A stretch of DNA of 64,000 nt. It comes from Panicum virgatum (Eukaryota > Streptophyta > Magnoliopsida > Poales > Poaceae). The notes beneath the pieces were generated by a model, which saw only the letters and a list, made by a program, of their open reading frames with translations, had not been told where the DNA came from and ran no database searches. The stretch spans positions 18,556,782 to 18,620,781 of the forward strand of contig NC_053139.1 in NCBI RefSeq assembly GCF_016808335.1, given 5' to 3'. Position numbers and translations under genes: made by a program. This document shows, one piece after another, positions 22,418 through 34,083 of this stretch (positions within the stretch are counted from its first letter, which is position 1; each line of letters opens with the position of its first letter).

Positions 22418-23790
22418 ATGGCACCACAGAAAAAGAAAGCTCCTGCCGACCCACAAAACAACCAACCCCCACCACATAACACCCTCGGCGACCAGCCTAT
22501 ACTCAAACAGACCAAAGATCCCGAACAAGAAGCAGAAGACACCGAAGCTTCGCGTGTGCAGTTCGATGAGCTCACAGCAGCAGCCATCAAGCTCAAGGCC
22601 CTGGAGAAACAAAAAGCACACCTCGCAGCACAACTAGCCACTAAGCAAAGAGCTTTAGACCAAGCAAACAAACTAGCTGAAGCTAAGCGCAAGCTCACGG
22701 CAATGCAAGAGGAGGTCGCAAATCTACAAAAAGCTTATGAAGAGACCCCCGGAGGGTCATCACAACAACAGGAAAACCACAGTTTCCGCCAAACCAACCA
22801 CCTTCACTATGATGAGTAGCCCCCTCAACCTCCGGTCAATCTCCCTTTCGACCCCACCTCACCACTCTCTGCCACCTTACAGCAAACTCCATGGCCGTTA
22901 GGCTACAAACCCACAAAGCTGCCCAAGTACAATGGCTCCGCAGATCCAACCCAATTTCTCATGGCTTACGAAGAAACTATCGCCTCAACTGGTGGAAATG
23001 ATTCAATCATGGTGAAATCTTTTGTCATAGCCTGCGAAGGTCCAGTGGCCAACTGGTACTCCTATCTCGCCCCGCAGTCAATCACGAGCTAGTATCAACT
23101 CAAAAGCAAACTTCTGCAAGATTTCCAAGGTTTCAAGAGACTCAACACAAACACAGTGGCACAATTCGAATGTTACCAGTTTGACAGAGAACCCCTATAT
23201 GATTATTTCCAAATGTTCGTCCAAAAGAAGGCCCAAATCCCCAACTTCCCAGAAAAGGATGCGATTGAGAAATGCATCGAGGGATTATTGACGGGGTTGG
23301 CTTCTCATCTTTCGAGAGAACCCCCAGAACACTCAACGAGCTGTACACAGAGGCGGAAAAATATGCCAAATCAGATGCTGACCATCGCAGGAGAGTCAAG
23401 TAGAGAAAAATGATGCGCCAATCAGAAAGATACAACTAGCAAGCATGGCAGTAGCAAAAACCTCAAACCCAGCAAGTTATCTTGCCTATTGAACCCTCGC
23501 AAGACGATGAAAATCCACTAGCACCCGGCTCCTTTATGATACCACCCCCAAGCCCATCCGAAGCCCAGCAATACTCAAATGACAATCAACCATCGTCTAG
23601 AGGCCATGGCAGAGGTCACGGCAGAGGAAGAGGAAGGGGTCGCGGACCCTCGAGGGACCAAAGGAAACTCTTTTGTCACTTTCATGGGACAGATTCCGAC
23701 CACAGAACCAACAAGTGCCCAGAAAAAAAAAGAAAACCCTCGAAAGAATGAAGGCTGAGAAAAAATCCAAGCTAGTTGGACATACTACTT
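22418..23790 (+). pseudogene. Gypsy gag polyprotein of the Retand-type element, broken
   Basis: From ATG 22418 the N-terminal part is alanine/glutamine/lysine-rich and coiled-coil-like. A TAG at 22817-22819 ends it, but the same reading continues into a Retrotrans_gag capsid region (YKPTKLPKYNGSADPTQF, VANWYSYL). A second stop TAG lies at 23090-23092 where capsids of this family have tryptophan. A shift after about 23340 loses the frame. A glycine/arginine-rich stretch (23590-23660) and one zinc-knuckle-like region (CHFHGTDSDHRTNKC, about 23680) follow. The reading resumes after the insertion at 30775-30966 with a proline-rich linker. Confidence 0.75.
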
Positions 23791-23903
23791 GATCTCAACC
23801 ACAACAAATCCAATATTTACCTCCCACAACAAATCCAATATTTACCTCCACCTTAACCCTTTACCCCAGCACACCGACCCCCCATCTACAACTACAACCC
23901 ATA

Positions 23904-25215
23904 TGTTGGGTATTTTAGCATCACGAATAAATCCGCAAGCGCACGGATACCGTTGTAGCATTCACCTCATAGTATTCCAAGGGTTATCGAATCCACAGGG
24001 AACGTGTGTGCACTCTCTTCTATTCTAATCGGTCCAAGGACACACCAAGATAGGTATAAGGGTAGAGAGAATTCCTAAGATAGTGCTACTGCTGAGTTGA
24101 AGGTCGATCTCTCGGGAACAATACTCACTTCGGGCACTGACTTACAACTGGTCTGCCAGTCAACTCCGGCCAACAGCTCTACGCTATATCCGAACATGGA
24201 GGATTACGAATGACCAATAGGGCTGTCACCACCTATTGCCTACCTCTACTAAACTGTGGGATATAAGGCAAACGAAGGATAACCCTTAGCCTAGACACCA
24301 CACCTACGCTACTGATTACTACTGCAGTCTAACTACGTATGATATCCCGTAGCAAACTACAGCACTCTGTATAAATACAGAGCGACAAACCCGCGAGTAA
24401 GAGAACTGATCTCACTCAACTACAAGCACTACTAGCATATACTATACCAAGTATAAAACTAGAGATAGGAACCACGAATACTTACTAAACCCGAAGAATG
24501 TAGCAGCATCCGTAGAGGTACAAGCTGGGAGCAGAGAACCGACACACCGGCACTTCTCCCGAGCTACTCTCTCACTCTCGTAGAGGTACAAAATGGAGAA
24601 GAGCGCCGAAGACCGGTGCCCCTCCTGAGTACCTCTACCCTCTCCCTAAGCTAGGACTACTCTAAACCAAAGAGGAGGCTTGGAGTTGCACTTGGTGGAT
24701 GCCTTCATTTGGAGCCCCTCCCCTCATATATATAGGTGGGAGCCATGGCCAGCAAGGTCGGTTTCAGCAGGTGATCCTCCCAGAACCGGCTTCTAGGACC
24801 AATGGGGAGCTGCCACGTCGAAGGCTGAGGTCGGTTGGTGCTGTGGGCAGGTCGGCCAACCTACGGCCGCCTCCGAATCGGCCCAACTTTGGCTGGGTGA
24901 CTGCTAGGTGGGCCCTCATCACTAATCCACTGGTAATAGCTCTTGTATAAGTCGGTAGCTTGCTCAAGTGGGCCCATGAATCCATGTGAGGCTGAATATC
25001 GTGCTCTGATTGGTCGACACCTTTTGCCTTGGATTGAGGAGTGTGTTTCCATGCTCTTGAAGTATGTTTTCACCCTTATTTCACCTGCATACAAATATTT
25101 ACCAACACTCGTGGAAATGGTTAGTAATAAACCCCTACCACTATGTTGATGATTACATTTTATGTATTTATGCAGGAGTTGACGGTCTAGATTTGGTACT
25201 TAAGAGCCGTCAACA
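23904..25215 (-). mobile_element. 3' LTR of the gag-only element
   Basis: TGTTGGGTATTTTAGC at one end and GAGCCGTCAACA at the other; the plus-strand coordinates show the same TG..CA form. It pairs with 29458-30769. Confidence 0.9.
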
Positions 25216-27241
25216 ACTCCCCCACACTTAGCCTTTGCTCGTCCTCTAGTAAAGCAGAAAGGAGTAAGGTGGAACATGACTTCCAAAGGTATGAAGCGAG
25301 CATAAGAGATATTCCAAACCATACCTTGCACTTGTGAACTTTGAAGTGTCTATCATGCCATCTTGGGTAGTTGAGGAATGGAATGGTCGTGAATCAAATC
25401 ATTTCTACTCCTTATGTCAAGTAGCTTGGGGGTTTTTCAATAAGTTTTCAAAACAAACCTTGCTTAGCTCCTCATTTGATTCTCTCGGATCGCCCAATGT
25501 GTATATGTCCTTACCAAGGCATTTGACTTGCCTTTTCTTCATCCTACTTCTAGTGAAGGCTATATGTGGAGCTCAAGGTAGGGTATGAAGGATAACGCAT
25601 ACTTGTATCACATGTATTGCAAAGTCAAAGACCGGATCCAAAGAGAAAAGCAAGTCATACAATCAGATCAAGATGTGCACATGTATGAATTGTGATGGAT
25701 GGAATGGAAACTCCTTTTGTATGATCTCTCTCCCTATATAAATTCTTTTGAGAGTATGGCTATCTTTTTTTCTTTTTTTTTTTTCATGGACCTTCATTTG
25801 GCCACATTTTTTTCTTTTTTTTCAATACTTGGACCTTCATGTGTCCTTATTTTTTTTCGCGATAGCCCATGCCTGTCTTTTTTTTAACAAAAACTGGAGA
25901 GAAAGACCAACACATATAGTGGAGCATTTATTTTGTGGAATGAGTGGATGGTACAATGCTAACTTCTCAAAGAAGCATAGTAAGGGGGTATGTGGTGTGC
26001 ACATGAATCTTGATCATGAAAGCATGAAAAGAATTCTCTCAAGGGTCACAATAATTTGACAAAGCTCAATGCAAAAACAAGCAGCATATGTGTGTATGGT
26101 TTTCAAGAAGTATCATCATATGGCTTTGGTAGGACTTTGGCATATCAAAGAGGAGCTTCGCAAAGGGTTTTCTAAATTTTCAAATAAATTTCCCAAGCAC
26201 TTAAACAATAAAGAGAGAATATCATATCATTCAAACCATATCTCAAACGTCAACTACTTAGATGAGCATGCTTTCCTAAATATTTTGGTTCACAAGCATC
26301 AAGGCGATAAGAACGGAATAAAACATATGCAAGCCAACCATATGAAACATGTAGAGCAGGAGCAACACACTGATTCTTGAGTTTGATTTTAGTGAGTAAG
26401 ATTTAAAAACCAATCAAACTCATGAATCAAAGAGAGTTGAGAAGTAGAGGATGCACAAACCATCGCTTTTGAAGAAGATGGGGATCAAGGCAGTGGTGAC
26501 TCGGCCAAACCACTAGGTGGCTTGCTGAATTTGGTGTCCTTGCCTTGTCTCTTATCATGTTGGTGCAGACGATTTTGTGCGATGCATCTGTGGGAGATCT
26601 TGAATGTGTATGTCAATGACGATCTTGAGAGATCTCCCCACACTTGTACTTGTACCTGGTGCTGTATTCAACGAGATAGTGGAAACAAAATAATGGCTCT
26701 GCTGGTTTTAAGAACCTAGAATTTATTCAAACTAAACTTTACTCTCACCATGAGACTTACTCTGGCGATCCTCGGGTGACCTCCCGACAGGGCTTTGTTT
26801 AATGTCAAAAGCAAGGCATTAAGAGTACTTACCATGGTGTTTTGTTGATGAGAACTCAATATTGTCACCATGGCAACTCCTCTCATTTTTTTTATGGAGC
26901 AAGATGCAAGGACTAGCACCAATTCCAAAACACGATACGGATTAGCAAGAGAGATCTTACTTGGGGTCCTCACATACCTCCCCCACACTTGGAGTTTGCA
27001 TTGCTGGGCAACAAAACTTCAAGTGCGTGGAGTTCAAGCTCCCTTTCGTAGTTGTTCCCTTGCCAAGACGTATCAATATGTTGAAGTTGATGTTGCTCCC
27101 ATGCTTGTAGGCATCACCTATCCATCGTTCATTTTGATCTCCACCTGAAATGGTTAGCGGCCCAAAATACCCGAAGAAAAGCTTTATCCTAGAGCATGCT
27201 CTTGCTTTTATTGAAGGGAAATAAATAAATGATAATTCGAG
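25216..27241 (-). other. Noncoding 3' internal region of the gag-only element
   Basis: No domain is seen. It begins with the polypurine tract complement (ACTCCCCCACACTTAG) and contains long T-runs at about 25766-25880. A second CTCCCCCACACTT-like copy is near 26979. Confidence 0.6.
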
Positions 27242-29257
27242 TTATCTCCCGGCAGTGCTTTGTTTTTGGTCATAAGCTTGACCATGGGAACATCCTCTTG
27301 CAGCTATTGTTGATGATGTGTTCCCCTTTTCATCACCAATTGTTGATGTGTCATGAAGGTTTAGCTGCAAGGTCAGCACCACAGAGCATCCACGAAATTT
27401 GCAATGTTTATAGTAAACATATACATCTATAACTAGCCTTCTAAAGGTTTTGCAATAGAGGACCTTAAGGCAGTTATAGTCCTCATGTGTGCTCTGGGCA
27501 CAATGCGTGCCTAACTCTGTAGAGGTATGGAAAGAGCATGGTTTTTGAGGTATCACTAGGATGAAGTTCCCATGCTCATATATGGAATCCTTTTCTATGG
27601 ACTCCAGAGTCGGCGCCTCATAACATTCCGTGGCCCGTCGGTTCTTCATATCAAGAGATTCATCGTGGGAAATCATGATTGAATCTCGACCGTAGTCGAG
27701 AACAACTTCCTTGGGGCCAGAGGAAAGAGGCTCAAACTCACTCAAGAGGGATGATGATCGTTCATCTTCACAAGAGCGAAGGATTTCTTCCGAGTTGTTC
27801 TCTTCGGAAGTGGCAGATTTTGCAACCTCGAAGAGAATGGACTCAGATGGTATGAATGGAGATTCATGCATCACTTCCTTGAGCGGGTTTGGCATGGGAA
27901 AATGCTTCGCCATAGAATTTTCTAAGCTAGAGATAGTGGCAAAAGTGATTTTCCTAAACTTTTTATCTAGAATCCCTTGAGATGTGAGAAGTTTTTCAAA
28001 CGGGGAGCCTAGGAGAAGATCAAAATCAAGGATATCGAAGATATGGACATCTAAGTTAACCTCGATTTTGTCTACTATGAGCGGCATGGCACTTGCAACC
28101 CCCCAACATTTAAGGATGTGTCCCGAGGGACAACTCTTTAAGAGCGTGTCGAATGTTCTTAGCGTAACATTGCCCAAAAGTGTGTACGCTAAGTGCCATG
28201 GCGAGACATTAACCTCCATGATGGGGTTAATGTGGGCTTCTACGGTAGTTCCCCTTATAGAACAGGGAGTGATCATGGAGGGTGAACTGATCCAAATTTC
28301 TTCAGAAAAGCATTTCTCTCCGCTTGTCCATTCCTCCTTCATGGCTTCCTCGAGTGGTGCTTCATTATGGGGATCAGGAGGAGAAGGAGGTACCATTGAT
28401 CTGTCAAGAGATCTCTAGATTGATCGGTGTGGACAGAGGAAGGTTCCTTCCCTGAATGGGTATCTATGAGATTCGAGGTGTTTCTATGGTTTCCCATTGA
28501 TTCATCCTCGAATCTAGAAGAGAACTTCGGGGGGTGAATATCTTCTACCTCCGATGTTCCTGGTTCAGGAGAGGTTTCTACAGCTGAATCTAAGGATATG
28601 GGAAATGAAGGATTGGGTTCAGCCGCTAGTAGATCCTCATGGGTCATCTCACACTCCTCTTGGAGACGATCAGACTCGGCTGACAAGGAGGTATACTCGG
28701 CAATATAATCTAGGATTTTATTAGCCTCAGCCGGAAACATATGGAGGGGTACTCCTCCGGTGATTGAGTTGAGATGATCGGCGGATTCCTTATCGAGACT
28801 CCTCTTAAATTTCCAAAGGACTAAAGGATTGAGTGTCGACATGGTAGGGGCGGACTTCACTAGGAGCGAAAATCTGGCCCTAGTCGCGCCTAAAGTTTCC
28901 TTCTCATTCTGCTGGAAGAACATGACAGAGAATGTCTTCTTCAAGGAGTGACAGCTGCCCTTTTCCGGTATATGTATAAGACGTGTACCATTGCTCTGCC
29001 CTCCCTTTAAGAGAGAAGGGAAACAACATCCACCGGAGGACATCTTGTTTCATGCTTGTAGAGGCAAAGTGTGAACAAAGCTGCTCGAACTCCCGCATAT
29101 GGTGGTCTGGGTTCTCGCTACTTAACCCAGAGAAGGAAAGCTCCTGAACCATTGCGATAAGGTCGGGACAAGGTTCATAGTTGGATGTGGAAGAGGATGG
29201 TGGCTCATTGAACTCACCCCTTGGGGTAGAGAGGCTGTGAAAGGATGGCTTCTCCAT
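27242..29257 (-). CDS. Gag / protease-like reading frames of the gag-only element
   Basis: Element 5' to 3' is right to left. The first frame (29257-28904) has a Retrotrans_gag core with FEQLCSHFAST, FPFSLKGRAEQWY and a start MEKPSFHSL. It overlaps an acidic linker frame (29043-28339), then a long frame (28396-27242) with a retropepsin-like C-terminal part (ILDFDLLLGSPFEKLL); the catalytic DSG/DTG motif is not evident. The frames overlap rather than fuse, so either frameshifts have occurred or translation shifts frame. With no pol, mobility would need proteins supplied by another Gypsy element. Confidence 0.6.
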
Positions 29258-29434
29258 GGGTAGCGGAGGTAAAGATAGTAGGAAGAAAACTAAAGATGAT
29301 ATGGGATAAATCCCGTAGGGTAGAGAAGCTTTTAAAGGATAGCTCCTCTATGGGTAGCGGGGGTCAAGGTAGAAGAAAAGAAAAGCAAAGGATACGAGGA
29401 CGACTAGGTTCGAAGAAAGATACAACAACCGTTC

Positions 29435-29456
29435 CCCGGCAACGGTGCCAGAAAGC
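29435..29456 (-). promoter_or_regulatory. Primer-binding site, tRNA-Asp type
   Basis: The minus strand reads TGGCACCGTTGCCGGGGA shortly after the LTR end; the plant tRNA-Asp site is TGGCGCCGTTGCCGGGG. Confidence 0.7.
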
Positions 29457-29457
29457 T

Positions 29458-30769
29458 TGTTGGGTATTTTAGCGTCACAAATAAATCTGCAAGCGCACGG
29501 ATACCGTTGTAGCTTTCACCTCAGAGTATTCCAAGGATTATCGAATCCACAGGGAATGTGTGTGCACTCTCTTCTATTCTAATCGGTCCAAGGACACACC
29601 AAGATAGGTAGAAGGGTAGAGAGGATTCCTAAGATAGTGCTACTACTGAGTTGAAGGTCGATCTCTCGGGCACAATACTCACTTTGGGCACCGGCTTACA
29701 ACTGGTCTGCCAGTCGACTCCGGCCAACAGCTCTACGCTATATCCGAACGTGGAGGATTATGAAGGACCAATAGGGCTGCCACCACCTACGGCCTACCTC
29801 TACTAAACCGTGGGATATAAAGCAAACGAAGGATAACCCTTAGCCTAGACACCGCGCCTACGCTACTGATTACTACTGCAGTCTAACTACGTATGATATC
29901 CCATAGCAAACTACAGCACTCTATATGAATACAGAGCGATGAACCCGCGAGTAAGAGAACTGATCTCACTCAACTACAAGCACTACTAGCATATACTATA
30001 CCAAGTATAAAACTAGAGATAGGAACCACGAATACTTACTAAACCCGAAGAATGTAGCAGCATCCGTAGAGGTACAAGCTGGGAGCAGAGAATCGACACC
30101 CCGGCACTTCACCCGAACTACTCTCTCACTCTCATAGAGGTACAAAATGGAGAAGAGCGCCGAAGACCGGCGCCCCTCCTGATTACCTCTACCCTCTCCC
30201 TAAGCTAGGACTACTCTAAACCAAAGAGGAGGCTTGGAGTTGCACTTGGTGGATGCCTTCATTTGGAGCCCCTCCCCTCATATATATAGGAGGGAGCCAT
30301 GGCCAGCAAGGTCGGTTTCAGCAGGTGATCCTCCCAGAACCGACTTCTAGGACCAATGGGGAGCTGCCACGTCGAAGGCTGAGGTCGGTTGGTGCGGAGG
30401 GCAGGTCGGCCGACCTACGGCCGGCTTCGAATTAGCCCAACTTTGGCTGGGTGACTGCTAGGTGGGCCCTCATCACTAATCTACTGGTAATAGCTCTAGT
30501 ATAAGTCGGTAGCTTGCTCAAGTAGGCCCATGAATCCATGTGAGGCTGAATATCGCGCTTTGATTGGTTGACGCCTTTTGCCTTGGATTGAGGAGTGTGT
30601 TTCCATGCTCTTGAAGTGTGTTTTCACCCTTATTTCACCTACATACAAATATTTACCAACACTCGTGGAAATGGTTAGTAATAAACCCATACCACTATGT
30701 TGATGATTACATTTTATGTATTTATGCAGGAGTTGATGGCCTAGATTTGGTACCTAAGAGCCGTCAACA
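29458..30769 (-). mobile_element. 5' LTR of the gag-only element
   Basis: Same length (1312 bp) as its partner. Followed by CCATA, the target-site duplication. Confidence 0.9.
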
Positions 30770-30966
30770 CCATACAATCCCAATTGGCAACCCCAGCCAG
30801 TTCAATCCCAAAGACAATCTTCCCAACCCATAGCCGAAGCTCAAAACCGCGAGGAACTCCCTCCACCACCGCCTAGCCCACCACCAAAACTATGGCAGAA
30901 CCAGTTTGAATTGCACCAGTTCGAGTGCGCTAAACATCTAAACGCACTCAACCGGTATAATCATTA

Positions 30967-33900
30967 GTCTGTCGGGTATCATCCCGATGTGACCACTGAA
31001 TATCCGATCGTAACACAAGTATACATCCCGCATGAAGGCGAGTCAGAGATACAACATTCCACAATATTTTACATCACATAGATAAAGGTGTAACTTACAT
31101 CAGAGTTTTGAAGCTAGCAAGCCGAAGCTCTAGCTTTTACACACTTATTCCAAAGGATCTTAGAGAAGTTTAACAGGAACTAAGTGTAACAGAGAAGTTC
31201 TGCAGCGGAAAAGAAGACACAACTATACACAAACGTCGTAGGATAGGTGCCATGGTAAGCCCAATCATGACATCATTCAGCCGAGTCATTGCTGGTTGGG
31301 GATGGTTCCCATTCCATAGACCAACCAGTAGGTAAAACACTAGGCCAAGTCAAACTAGTGTTTGGGTCTTCCAAAGTCATTCATGAAAAACAAGGTCACA
31401 AGCAAGACTGAGTATGCTAATACTCAGCAAGACTGACCCGACTAAGGGTATATAACAGCCCTTTAACTAGACATCCAAACTTGTGAAGGCTCTGGGATTT
31501 CTTTCGCTGAAAAGCAACAAAGAGTAGATCCTTACTTTCAAATTTTAGCTTTCAGATTCTAGTTGGATTAACCAGTCTAGATAAGCACCTATCTACACAA
31601 ATATGGTAGAGAAATTAATTGCATCCAACAAAATTGAGTATCATAATTGTTCCACTTCTTACTCTATGTGACAAAGGAATCAAGCAGTAAACCTAACAAT
31701 TCTGAATCGAATTTCCAACCTTGCAAGGGTAAACCGAACACACACGCTTGGAGTACTGTCGAGTCACTCCCAAGCAACCGTTTGCTTCTCATTCTGGTTC
31801 ATGGATCTGGGCCACTCTTCCCGACTACAGAGAACCACCACACCTCTATACCCGTAGTGTTGCAACATAAATTTAACTTCTTATCTCTAAGGGAGAGTGG
31901 GTGGTATGTCCATTTGCCGGGCCGATCAGTTACTAGGCTTACCGTGTACTATATTTACGGCATGTGGCTAGTACTTTCAAACGCTTAACCACCGTTACCA
32001 CACGCTGCGACCTTATCAAGTTCATCAACACAGACGGACTTTAACAAATCCGTCCATGATCCTTATAGTGATTGCAAGAAAGTAAACAATCAACTCCTAT
32101 AAAGCTCGCGAGTGATAGGCAATCACTCAACTTTTACCGGTCCTATTAGCATAGCAGCTATTTCGGACTCAAAGCTAGTATTCAATCAATAGGAACAAAG
32201 AATTATGCATCTAAGTTTTTCATTCAACTCCAACAATTTAAATGCACAAGTAAATAATAACAATAAGTTGTATAATTTAAAATAATAGGATTATACACTA
32301 GGGCTTGCCTTCAGTGGTGTCTAAAGTGTCAGTAGGCTTTGGCTCTTCCGAATCGGAGTGCGGAACTTCAGTTAGTTCAACAACATTGGCCTGGGCTTCA
32401 GAAATATCCCCGTCAGGTTCCTGGATGAGCTCGTATGTTCCGTCTGCTAATGATGTTGTTTCTATATATAATGTAGTAATTGGAAATTAGTGAAGTGCTT
32501 GAGTATAGATTTCCTTCACTAAAAAGCTGTAAACCAATAAAGTAAACATTTAAGACTAAACTTAAAATTTTTACTTTACTGGGCAATTTGTTTATAGAGT
32601 AAAAGTGAACACAATAAACTCCATAAAATAATATAAAAAAGGATTTTATTTAAACAACAAAAAGGATTTTAAAAAAATAAATCATGAAGAACATAAACAA
32701 GACACTAACAAGAAATTTTAAAAGTACAAACTAGAGTCTACTAATGGTTCAAAAAAAATATATAGAGTTTAACATACTCTAAAGAGCATATGGCCAAAAG
32801 CTCACTCAAAATATAGCTCTGGAACAAAAGATATAAATAAAAAGAGCTATATCCTAACCCTATTTTTAGAAATAGCTACAAAAGAAAACAACTTAAACTC
32901 ATAGCATCAAACTGTAGAGCTAATCACAAGGAACATAACAAAATTGGTTTGACATTTTTTTATTTTTCTACATTTTTCTAGGATTTTTCAAAGTTCACTT
33001 GAAAAGGAAAAGATCTTTTTGTAGAAAGGACCCTGGAAAGTTTTAAATCAATGCAATCGGGTCCTCAGTCCAAGGAAGAAGAAGGCAGGGGAGGTTTGGC
33101 CAGATTCCGGCGAGGGAGGTTGCCGGCGGCGAGGGTGCTCCGGCGGTCAGGGGCGCAAAAAGGGTGGCCGGTGAGTTGCGCTGGAGCAAGGCGGAGCTAC
33201 TGGGGTGCTTGGGAGGGGCGGAGCAGCACTGGAGCGGTGGGGCCACGGAGGGCAGGAGCTCGTCGGAGTTGAAGGAGGGCGGCAGTGGTGGATGATGGTG
33301 AATGAGAGGTGTGGCCGGCCAATTTATAGGCCGAGGGAGGGGAGGATAAGCGTGCGGGGTTCCCTGGGGAGATAGACTTGGCCGGGGGGAGGGGAAACTG
33401 GCGGCGGAATGGGGATTCTATGGTGACCGGCGGCGGCGGGAGTTCCTGTGCGGCGTGGCGCTGAGGAGGAGCACCGACGAAGGCGGTGGAGCGGGTGTAG
33501 GAGCTTGTGGGCGACGCGTGGGGCTCCAAAGGCGGTGCGGGGAAGCCGGCGGGCAGGTGAAACAGCGGCGGCGAAGCGGCGGCGCTATTCCGGCCAAGCG
33601 GGAGGTAGAAGAAGGGGTTCCAGGGACTAAAGTAGAAATTGTGAAAACCTCATGGGCTTCACTGTAATCTAAAATTTTCTATTGTTCTAGGGCTCAAATG
33701 AAAAAGTGCCCAAAATAAAAGTTGTTCAGTTTTTCAAGATCTACAACTTTTATGTTGCGCAAATTTGCACTAGATCAAAGGATTTTGAAATATTTTCAAA
33801 AGTTCGAATGAACTTTAATTAATAAAAGAAAAGTACTTTTTGGTTGCAAATTACAACAAATTTGGGACTTATTTGCAATAAAGCTGCCAAGTAATGATTA

Positions 33901-34083
33901 CTAGCATATTTGCAAGAAGGCCCTTTACAAAGTTAAATTACTCCCTAAGCCAAAACTTTTTGCAACAAGGGACTTGTAATTTTCCATAATTACAAAAATA
34001 CCCCTAATTTTGCATTGAAAATTTAAACTTTCATACAAGAACAAACACAAATTTCACACATTATCCTATGTTCTAATTACCAG
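30967..34083 (-). mobile_element. Long LTR (about 3.1 kb), probably solo, minus orientation
   Basis: Begins TGTCGGGTATCATCCCG and ends ATTACCAGACA. A minus-strand TATA (CCTATAAATTGGCC, about 33318-33330) gives the direction. It is related to 1280-4560. No internal coding domain is present, so a solo LTR is the simplest reading. I could not find a matching duplication (TAGTC at left, ACTGA at right), so the ends may be off by some bases or one side altered. GC-rich ORFs at 33043-33667 belong to the LTR. Confidence 0.6.

Larger units (their letters stand above)
23904..30769 (-). mobile_element. Complete non-autonomous LTR retrotransposon with gag only (TR-GAG-like)
   Basis: Two 1312-bp LTRs (23904-25215, 29458-30769) are flanked by the perfect 5-bp duplication CCATA (23899-23903, 30770-30774). 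On the minus strand a primer site TGGCACCGTTGCCGGGGA follows the right LTR; it differs by one base from the tRNA-Asp type. A polypurine tract (GTGTGGGGGAGT) precedes the left LTR. The only coding signals are gag and a possible protease; RT, RNase H and integrase are absent. By eye the LTRs differ at about 6% in the first 360 bp, so this is not a recent insertion. It sits in the gag region of the Retand-type element. Confidence 0.9.

Noticed and set aside
33043..33667. ORFs in the second long LTR
   Set aside because: Part of the LTR, GC-driven, opposing frames.
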